DNA of 64,000 nt, from the NCBI GenBank assembly GCA_029990175.1, contig JARKIP010000049.1, forward strand, positions 8,658,001 through 8,722,000, written 5' to 3'. This document shows, one piece after another, positions 56,890-64,000 of the stretch (the first letter of the stretch is position 1; every line of letters begins with the position of its first letter). The notes under the pieces were generated by a model, which was not told the DNA's origin, ran no database searches, and was given only the letters and a program-made list of their open reading frames with translations. The stretch comes from Petunia secreta (lineage: Eukaryota > Streptophyta > Magnoliopsida > Solanales > Solanaceae). The position numbers and the translations under genes were made by a program.

Positions 56890-58975
56890 TGTGACGTTCC
56901 TAAAAAAAAAAAAAAATTTTAAGTTTTCGAACACTTATTGGCGTGAGAAATATTTACGCAAAGTCGTTTCATATATAATGATGAGGTCCGTGGTATATTA
57001 CAATATTTATTATAGATAAAGTACAAATATTTAACTATATTTAAAGTTGAAGTAATAAATTACAAAAGGACAAAAACTAAACCCAATTTTAAGTTTAGCC
57101 AAATGTGCAAATCCTATAGATAAGATGCAAGCATTAGGGAGTGCAAAACTTTGTCCCTTTTGTTTTCCTAGTACTAAACTAATATGTATACTAGGAAAAA
57201 GTTAATACTAAAATAATGAGGACAAGGGGAGTAAATAAAGAACCAAGCTAATATTAAAATAATAAGGACAAGGGGAGTAAATAAAGAACCAAAGACTCCC
57301 AGTACATTAAGGGCGTACATACTCCCTTTCGTGACTCCCTTTCGTGACTGAAACAGAGCATTGATTTCGTTCCCACTTCGAAGCAATTACAGAGGTACGA
57401 CTTCTCTTTTGCTAACCCGTGACAATTATAAATTCATTATTTACAAAAATTTAGCATCTTATTGGATTATATTAATAGAAAAATTTCCTAAAAATCTAGA
57501 AGTTTAAGGGTTGAACCTAAGTTCTTGAATTGGGGAAAAGATTAAAACTTTGGGACTGATTATATAAACTGATGGTTGTTGTAGTTGGTTGGTGACGTGA
57601 AGTACGTCGTGTGGAGCCACGTTTAGGCTCGAGGAACAATCGAGGTGAGTTAATATAACCCTTTACTAAAGAGGTTTTTACTCACAAAATCCCGCCTACC
57701 AAGTGTTTGATAAAATGTCTTAAAGAGTTAGTATGCACTTAATTGGAGCGAGAGAGTGCATATTAGCTAAACCCCATTCAAGTTATCATTCATGAGTCTA
57801 TCCTTGAGTTATATGCGTTGATTTTCATATTTTGTTATGATAGTTTACGTTATATTATATGTCCATTTTTTTTATGGATTAGAGAATTACTTGAATTATA
57901 TTGAATAATCCCTTCATATATTCATGTCAAGTTTACTCAAGAAATTATGGTTTATGTTCATGGATTATATTCAAGAAACGTATTGGACCCTAAAGTGGTC
58001 AAGTAGAGTTTTATAAAAATATTTTGGGAGTTACCTTGAGATTCTGAGAAGGGTTTCGTGACCATTGGTGGTTAATGTTGACCCCGAAACTACTCGTGCC
58101 AGAGTGGGAGTTTAGTATAAGATTTGCCTGACACGGCCAAGGCACAAAATGCGCAGCATGCTATCACCTGGAACTGTGTGGCGCCACAGTGAAGGGGCCT
58201 ATTCGATCAGGCGGGGATCGAACCCGTGCCGAGCACACAGTGACTTTATGTATTCATGTTATGTCAGAGTTAATTGGTACTCCCCAAAAAAAGTAAAGAA
58301 ACGGTATATATGTCTATGTTTAAAGTTCGGAATTTTATTATTTTAAGTTATTTCAATTTCTTTAGATATTTTACATTCTCATGGTTTACGAGTTGTGTGC
58401 ATTTCAAGTTTCTTTTAAAAGTCTCGTTCCCGCTTTAGTGAGGGGTCGTTGAGACTCACTGAGTACCGCCGTGGTGTACTGACGTTCTCTTTTGGGAACC
58501 TACGTTGTCCTATTGCGCAACGTAGGAACCGGTGTTGCAGATATTCAGGCGACAGGCTAGGATTTTTCCCTCACTTCCAGTGCTATTGGTGAGCTCCGCT
58601 TTCGTTCGTGGAGTACTTTCCTTTCGAGTCAGCTTATTTAATTGTTTATTTCGTCGTGAACTAGCCAGGGAGCACATGTCCTGCGCAGTGCGTCAGTTTG
58701 TCAGTAGAGGCTTCATAGACAGTCTAGTATTTTGGGTTTGTGGCCCGGTCTTGCATTGTTTTACACAGAAACGTAATTTGACTGTGGTATTTTCAAGAAT
58801 GCTATTTTCTTAAGAATATTATTATTATTTTTCAGACTATTTATGTTTAAGAGAATTGTTTCAGTTGCATGTATTCTCAGGGTTAAGACAGAATAGATAA
58901 GTGCAAATGGTTCGCTCGGTCAAGCTAAGGTACCGGGTGCCGGTCATCGCTCGTTTCGAAAAACGGGTCGTGACA
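56890..58975 (+). repeat. 5' LTR of the Ty3/gypsy element
   Basis: The right end is fixed by the primer-binding site. The left end is inferred from TGTGACG, which pairs with the terminal CGTGACA to give the usual TG...CA ends. At about 2.09 kb it is long but plausible for this lineage. Inside, a direct duplication of about 45 bp occurs at 57204-57290. Short ORFs within are not genes. Confidence 0.6.
57204..57290 (+). repeat. Tandem duplication, about 45 bp, inside the LTR
   Basis: The phrase aataatgaggacaaggggag plus taaataaagaaccaa is repeated with two or three changes. It may be particular to this copy. Confidence 0.8.
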
Positions 58976-58979
58976 AACT

Positions 58980-58991
58980 TGGTATCAGAGC
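58980..58991 (+). other. Primer-binding site, tRNA-iMet
   Basis: TGGTATCAGAGC, complementary to the 3' end of initiator methionine tRNA, four bases after the 5' LTR. It primes minus-strand DNA synthesis and defines the LTR end. Confidence 0.95.
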
Positions 58992-59189
58992 CACAGGTTT
59001 AGAGAGTCCTAGGGGTCTATGAAGCCGTGTCAGTAGAGTCTTGTTTATGGGTATGAAGCGCGCCATACTTATGAACAGGGGGCTGCAGACATTTAGGAAA
59101 AGTCTCGCTTTCTTTCATACTCTAGATCGTGCAATAGAGCTTAACTTTAAGAATCCTTCTAATCTATTCATTCTTTTGAATTCACAGAA

Positions 59190-62100
59190 ATGGTTGGTAC
59201 TCGAAAATCTAACACCAGAGCTCAAGCAGCTGATCAAGAAACGCTTGCGGCTATGGTGGCCCAGCGTAAATCTAAGAAAAGTAAGAAGGAAAAGCCAACT
59301 AAGAAGACTCCAGCGCCCCAGGTTGAACCAGAGGAGCGGGTTGATCAGGTTGAGATGGATGAGCAAGCTAACCAGAACCAAGTGCCACCCCCACCTGTTG
59401 TTCCAGCTCAAGTTGTCTTGCCACCAGAGATGGGTGAGGCTTTTAATGCAATGAGAGGGGCTATGGAGATGTTTACTACAGTCATGGCTACTCAGGGTCA
59501 TAGGGAGAATGAGGCACCACCTCAGGGCAACAGACATGAAAGTTCTATAACCTCCAGGGCACACGAGTTTCTCAAGTTGAGACCACCAGAGTTCTACAGT
59601 ACCAAGGTTGGTGAAGATGCAATGTTATGGCTTGAGGAAGTTAAAAGGGCATTCCGGTTGATGAAAGCAGTTGATAATGAGGCTGTTGAATTAGCTGCCT
59701 ACCAGCTGAAGGGTACGGCAGGAACTTGGTTCGAGATATGGGAAAGAGAGAGAGATGAAGATTATGGTCCACCTACTTGGGAGGAATTTGAGGAAGCATT
59801 CACAATGAACTTTATACCAGAAGAAGATAAGGCAGCTAAGGCTACCCAGTTTGAGCAACTTAAGCAGGGATCAATGAGTGTAGAAGAATATCAGATGGAG
59901 TTTATCAAGTTGGCTAAGTACGCTCCCCATATGATTCCAACCGAAAGGGCAAAGATTGATAGATTCGTTAATGGATTGGGTATTCACATTCAGGACACTA
60001 CAGCGGCAGCAGCAGCAGGTATGTCAGTTTTATCCTCTGTTGTGGGATTTGCTAAGCACATGGAAAGGAAGAAACATCAAAGAAGAGATGAAAAGGAAAG
60101 CTACAATAACAAGAGGGCCCGATCATCCAGCGGTTACAATGGTCCAATGGGAGGAGGAAAGAGCTCAGTTAACAAGGTTACATCTGCACCAGCTCAGTCC
60201 TCTTACCAGTCAGGTGGTGGGTCATACTTCAAGAAGAATCAAAGCTATGGGAATCAGTCCCTCCAGAATCAGAATTTCAAGGCAAATGTCTCTCAGAGTC
60301 AGAGCAGCGTTGGACAACAGTTTCAGCAGAAAGATCCTTGCACTTTATGTGGACGTGCACATTCAGGGCCGTGTATGATGAGTACCGGGGGTTGTTTCTA
60401 TTGTCATAAAGAAGGGCATTTCAAATCTGAGTGCCCAAAGCTGCAGCAAAATTTTGGTAGGGGGGTAGCACGTCCAGCAGGTTCTTCAGGTACTACAGTT
60501 GCACCACCCCAAGCTCGTGGCCCTCAGTATCAGGCCGGGCGAGGGGCGGGTAGAGGCTCAGGCTCATCTAATCAGGCAGGTGGACGACCCCGTTTATATG
60601 CTACACTTGATCGTCAGAGTGCAGAGGCATCTCCAGCAGTTGTCACAGGTATACTTCAAGTTTGTTCACATAATGCATATGTCTTGATTGATCCAGGTTC
60701 TACATATTCTTATGTCACTCCGTATTTCGCTATGAGTCTCGGGCTAGAACCTGAACAGTTAAGTGAGTCCTTCTTAGTATCTACTCCAGTTGGTGAGCCG
60801 GTGAAAGCAACTAGAGTTTATAAGAGTTGCTCAATTTCAGTCCAAGGCCGCAATACCACGGCCGATCTCATAGAGCTAGAAATGGTGGACTTCGATGTGA
60901 TCATAGGTATGGATTGGCTATCTTCTTGCCATGCCACGTTGGATTGTCGTGCCAAGATAGTCAGATTTCAGTTTCCAAATGAAGAAGTCCTAGAATGGAA
61001 GGGTAGTTCAGCATCTCCAGTGGGTAAATTTATTTCTTACCTTAAGGCGCAAAAGATGATAAGTAAAGGGTGTGTTGCCTATTTGGCTCATATCATTAAT
61101 GCAGAATCAGAGGCGCCAACTCTCCAGTCTGTGCCAGTTGTTAGGGAATTTATAGAAGTGTTTCCAGATGACCTTCCCGGACTTCCTCCAGAAAGAATCA
61201 TAGAGTTTGGTATTGACCTCGTCCCGGGCACTCAGCCCATATCTATTCCTCCCTATAGAATGGCTCCAGCAGAGCTTAAAGAATTGAAAGAGCAGTTGAA
61301 AGATCTTCTTGACAAGGGCTTCATCAGGCCGAGTGTGTCACCGTGGGGTGCTCCGGTCCTGTTTGTCAAGAAGAAAGATGGGTCTCTCAGAATGTGTATT
61401 GATTATCGGCAGCTGAACAAAGTTACAGTTAAAAACAAGTATCCATTGCCTAGAATTGATGACTTATTTGACCAACTTCAGGGTGCAAAGTACTTCTCAA
61501 AGATAGACTTGAGGTCGGGGTATCACCAGTTGAGAATCAGAGAAGAACACATCCCAAAGACAGCCTTCAGGACTCGCTACGGGCACTATGAATTTTTAGT
61601 GATGTCCTTTGGGTTGACCAATGCACCCGCAGCATTCATGGACCTAATGAACAGGGTCTTCAAGCCATACTTAGACACCTTTATTATTGTGTTTATAGAC
61701 GATATTTTGGTGTATTCTAAAAGCAAGGAAGAACATGCAGAGCACCTCAAGATAACATTGCAGACTTTGAAAGAGAATCAACTTTATGCCAAGTTTTCCA
61801 AATGTGAATTTTGGCTCCAGTCTGTGGCATTCTTAGGCCATGTGGTATCTAGCGAAGGCATTAAAGTAGATCCTCAGAAGATTGAAGCGGTTAAGAATTG
61901 GCCAAGGCCAACAACACCGACCGAAATCCGAAGTTTCTTGGGTTTGGCAGGCTACTATAGGAGATTTGTAGAGGGCTTTTCTTCACTTGCAGCACCATTG
62001 ACCAAGCTGACTCAGAAAGCAGTTAAATTTCAGTGGTCAGATGCGTGCGAGCAGAGTTTTCAGGAATTGAAAAAGAGATTGACTACTGCACCTGTGTTAA

Positions 62101-62963
62101 CGTTGCCGACGAGTTTAGGTGGATTCACGGTGTATTGTGATGCCTCTAGAGTAGGGCTTGGTTGTGTTCTCATGCAAGAAGGAAAGGTTGTTGCCTATGC
62201 TTCCAGGCAGTTGAAAAACCACGAGAAGAACTACCCCACTCACGACTTAGAGCTTGCAGCAGTAGTATTTGCTTTAAAAATATGGAGACACTACTTGTAT
62301 GGTGAGCATTCTGATATATATACAGACCATAAGAGTCTCCAGTACATTTTCAAGCAAAAGGAGTTAAATTTGAGGCAGAGAAGGTGGCTCGAGCTGTTGA
62401 AGGATTATGACATCAATATCCTTTACCATCCGGGCAAAGCTAATGTCGTAGCAGACGCACTCAGCAGAAAGTCAATGGGTGTCTTAGCTCATTTATCAAT
62501 TCAGAGGAGACCGTTAGGCCGAGAAGTGCAAAAGCTGGCAAATGACGGGATCAGACTGGATGAGACAGAAGGAGGAGATATGGTTGCTTATGCCTTGGCA
62601 CGCTCATCACTAGTTGTACATGTTAAGGCTAAGCAAGATGAGGATCCGTACTTGGTGAAAATAAAAGAGGGAGTCAGGAATAAAGAAATCACAGCTTTCA
62701 CTCTTGGAAGCGATGGAGTTTTGAAGCTAAATGACAGGTTATGTGTACCAGATGTGGATGATCTCAGAAAAGCCATCATGGAAGAAGCTCACAGCTCGAG
62801 ATACTCTATTCACCCAGGTGCTACTAAAATGTATCAAGATTTGAAGGATTTGTATTGGTGGAAAGGCATGAAAAAGCAAGTGGTAGATTATGTGGCTAAA
62901 TGTTTGAATTGTCAGCAAGTCAAGCAGAGCATCAAAGGCCGGGTGGTCTACTTCAGGATATAG
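59190..62963 (+). CDS. Gag-pol polyprotein, frameshifted before the integrase core
   Basis: The open frame is 1,257 residues. Order: a basic N-terminal stretch; a retrotransposon Gag domain (about 125-250, with MLWLEEVKRAF); a CCHC zinc knuckle from Cys402 (CFYCHKEGHFKSEC); an aspartic protease with DPGST at about 501 in place of the usual DSG; a reverse transcriptase with FIDD (about 835-838); RNase H with the first catalytic Asp in YCDAS (about 984); and the start of integrase with its His-His-Cys-Cys zinc module (HPG, CLNCQQVK). A one-base deletion near 62920 shifts the frame, giving a premature stop after about a dozen unrelated residues. The RT motifs look intact, so the insertion is fairly young. 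The ATG at 59190 is the first in frame with Gag. Confidence 0.9.
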   Translation: MVGTRKSNTRAQAADQETLAAMVAQRKSKKSKKEKPTKKTPAPQVEPEERVDQVEMDEQANQNQVPPPPVVPAQVVLPPEMGEAFNAMRGAMEMFTTVMATQGHRENEAPPQGNRHESSITSRAHEFLKLRPPEFYSTKVGEDAMLWLEEVKRAFRLMKAVDNEAVELAAYQLKGTAGTWFEIWERERDEDYGPPTWEEFEEAFTMNFIPEEDKAAKATQFEQLKQGSMSVEEYQMEFIKLAKYAPHMIPTERAKIDRFVNGLGIHIQDTTAAAAAGMSVLSSVVGFAKHMERKKHQRRDEKESYNNKRARSSSGYNGPMGGGKSSVNKVTSAPAQSSYQSGGGSYFKKNQSYGNQSLQNQNFKANVSQSQSSVGQQFQQKDPCTLCGRAHSGPCMMSTGGCFYCHKEGHFKSECPKLQQNFGRGVARPAGSSGTTVAPPQARGPQYQAGRGAGRGSGSSNQAGGRPRLYATLDRQSAEASPAVVTGILQVCSHNAYVLIDPGSTYSYVTPYFAMSLGLEPEQLSESFLVSTPVGEPVKATRVYKSCSISVQGRNTTADLIELEMVDFDVIIGMDWLSSCHATLDCRAKIVRFQFPNEEVLEWKGSSASPVGKFISYLKAQKMISKGCVAYLAHIINAESEAPTLQSVPVVREFIEVFPDDLPGLPPERIIEFGIDLVPGTQPISIPPYRMAPAELKELKEQLKDLLDKGFIRPSVSPWGAPVLFVKKKDGSLRMCIDYRQLNKVTVKNKYPLPRIDDLFDQLQGAKYFSKIDLRSGYHQLRIREEHIPKTAFRTRYGHYEFLVMSFGLTNAPAAFMDLMNRVFKPYLDTFIIVFIDDILVYSKSKEEHAEHLKITLQTLKENQLYAKFSKCEFWLQSVAFLGHVVSSEGIKVDPQKIEAVKNWPRPTTPTEIRSFLGLAGYYRRFVEGFSSLAAPLTKLTQKAVKFQWSDACEQSFQELKKRLTTAPVLTLPTSLGGFTVYCDASRVGLGCVLMQEGKVVAYASRQLKNHEKNYPTHDLELAAVVFALKIWRHYLYGEHSDIYTDHKSLQYIFKQKELNLRQRRWLELLKDYDINILYHPGKANVVADALSRKSMGVLAHLSIQRRPLGREVQKLANDGIRLDETEGGDMVAYALARSSLVVHVKAKQDEDPYLVKIKEGVRNKEITAFTLGSDGVLKLNDRLCVPDVDDLRKAIMEEAHSSRYSIHPGATKMYQDLKDLYWWKGMKKQVVDYVAKCLNCQQVKQSIKGRVVYFRI

Positions 62964-63959
62964 AGATACCGCAGTGGAAATGGGAAGCGATAAATATGGA
63001 TTTTGTGGTAGGCTTGCCTCGCACGTACCGTAAGCATGATTCAATTTGGGTGATTGTAGACAGACTCACAAAGTCAGCTCATTTTCTGCCAGTGAAGACA
63101 ACAGACAGTGCAGAACAGTATGCTCAGTTGTACATCAAGGAAATTGTTAGGTTGCATGGCACCCCAGTCTCGATTATCTCTGACAGAGGTCCGCAGTTTA
63201 CCGCTCATTTTTGGCAAGCTTTCCAGAAAAGGTTGGGAACCAAGGTCAACTTGAGCACCGCTTTCCATCCGCAGACTGATGGTCAGGCAGAAAGGACCAT
63301 TCAGACCCTCGAGGATATGTTGCGAGCTTGTGTTATAGATTTTGGTGGTAACTGGGATGATCACTTGCCGCTCATTGAGTTTGCCTACAATAACAGCTAT
63401 CAGGCTAGTATTGGGATGGCTCCGTATGAGGCGCTATATGGGCGTAGATGTAGATCTCCAGTGGGCTGGTTCGAACCAGTAGAGGTGCCGTTACTTGGCC
63501 CAGAGTTTGTTTATGAGGCTTTAGAGAAAGTCCAGCTAATTAGAGAAAGGCTTAAAACGGCTCAGAGTCGTCAAAAGTCTTATTCTGATAAGAGGCACAG
63601 AGACTTAGAGTTTAATGTAGGCGATATGGTATTCCTAAAAGTGTCACCTATGAAGGGGGTTATGAGGTTCGGTAAGAGGGGCAAGCTTAGTCCTAGATTT
63701 ATCGGACCTTATGAAATTTTGAGCAAGAAGGGTAATGTGGCTTATGAGTTAGCTTTGCCAGTTGAGTTATCTTCGGTCCATCCTGTTTTTCACGTGTCTA
63801 TGTTAAGAAAGTACATCCATGATGAGTCACATGTTATTCCTTCCAACACCATAGAAATTAATACAGACTTGAGTTACGAAGAGGTACCAATCCAGATTCT
63901 TGATAGGCAAGTCAGAAAGTTAAGAACAAAAGATATAGCTTCGGTGAAAGTATTGTGGC
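62921..63959 (+). pseudogene. Integrase core and GPY/F module, displaced frame
   Basis: This continues the polyprotein in another frame. The integrase D-D-E residues are visible in VDRLTKSAHF, ISDRGPQFT and TDGQAERTIQ. The GPY/F module (FIGPYEILSKKGNVAYEL) and VHPVFHVSMLRKY follow. A chromodomain would be expected next, but similarity ends at Val-Leu-Trp (63959). It would be made only if the frame upstream were recovered, so I treat it as broken. Confidence 0.85.
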
Positions 63960-64000
63960 TGTTGACACCCAATTTTGTCCTTCACATTTCACAATTTATC
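63960..64000 (+). mobile_element. Possible start of a second LTR element
   Basis: TGTTGACACCCAATTTTGTC begins exactly where the Ty3/gypsy coding similarity stops. The TGTTGACACCC start is typical of plant LTRs as I recall them. Only 41 bases are visible, so superfamily and orientation cannot be decided. Confidence 0.4.

Larger units (their letters stand above)
56890..64000 (+). mobile_element. Ty3/gypsy chromovirus-like LTR retrotransposon (cut by window end)
   Basis: A long 5' LTR (about 56890-58975) starts TGTGACG and ends CGTGACA. It is followed after four bases by a tRNA-iMet primer-binding site and then by gag-protease-RT-RNase H-integrase in one strand. The order RT, RNase H, integrase and the GPY/F module after integrase place it with Ty3/gypsy chromoviruses, likely the Tekay/Del lineage (inference). 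A one-base frameshift breaks the polyprotein near 62920. Coding similarity stops at 63959. The 3' LTR and second TSD are outside the window. Confidence 0.88.

Noticed and set aside
58195..58230. tRNA-like stretch with gatcgaacccg in the LTR
   Set aside because: The B-box-like phrase has no matching A box or cloverleaf, and it lies in LTR sequence.
59041..59564. Frames overlapping the start of gag on either strand
   Set aside because: They are out of frame with the conserved Gag domain and reflect only its base composition.
1..64000. CRISPR arrays, operons, ribosome-binding sites
   Set aside because: The sequence is plant nuclear. The tandem repeats seen lack uniform spacers and are transposon or duplication products.

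Overview
This is plant nuclear DNA, most likely from the nightshade family (Solanaceae) and probably Nicotiana. Protein genes are split by many GT-AG introns. Intergenic DNA is AT-rich and full of nested transposons. A fragment matches the tobacco TS SINE with its (TTG)n tail, and several other tRNA-derived SINEs look solanaceous. The species is an inference.

Layout. 1-2100: decayed transposon sequence (a broken minus-strand ORF, then an LTR-like segment with a TATA box). 2600-7700: simple repeats, a degenerate SINE, a palindromic array and tandem duplications. 7950-8447 (+): exons of a COA6-like mitochondrial CX9C protein. A 3.6-kb LTR element carrying only a gag remnant (8487-12065, TSD CCCGT) is inserted downstream of its third exon. 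12466-18148: a SINE and low-information DNA, then a Stowaway MITE (18149-18408). 18500-24706: a complete Mutator-like element with 126-bp TIRs and a 9-bp TSD, carrying a six-exon MURA transposase (+) and a convergent three-exon GRF-zinc-finger gene (-). 24810-26045: an RTE-type LINE 3' end interrupted by a 483-bp repeat with its own 9-bp TSD. 26575-29974 (-): a seven-exon bHLH transcription factor of the LRL1/bHLH66 type. 35639-37845: a 2.2-kb hAT-like element (8-bp TSD) with another TIR element nested in it. 38533-46815 (-): anthranilate synthase beta subunit, seven exons, with SINEs in an intron. 50640-55237 (+): galacturonosyltransferase GAUT6-like, nine exons, with a SINE in intron 2. 56890-64000 (+): a Ty3/gypsy chromovirus-like retrotransposon, 5' LTR to integrase, with a one-base frameshift; its coding similarity ends at 63959, where a new LTR-like start appears.

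The four host genes are not a functional cluster. They serve cytochrome oxidase assembly, root-hair-type transcriptional control, tryptophan synthesis and pectin synthesis. ASB and GAUT6 are head to head, about 3.8 kb apart. The most unusual object is the two-gene Mutator element: its transposase is split by a frameshift at an A10 run, and its second gene is not mudrB. Exon limits were derived by hand from GT-AG sites, reading phase and family similarity; no alignment or search was run.
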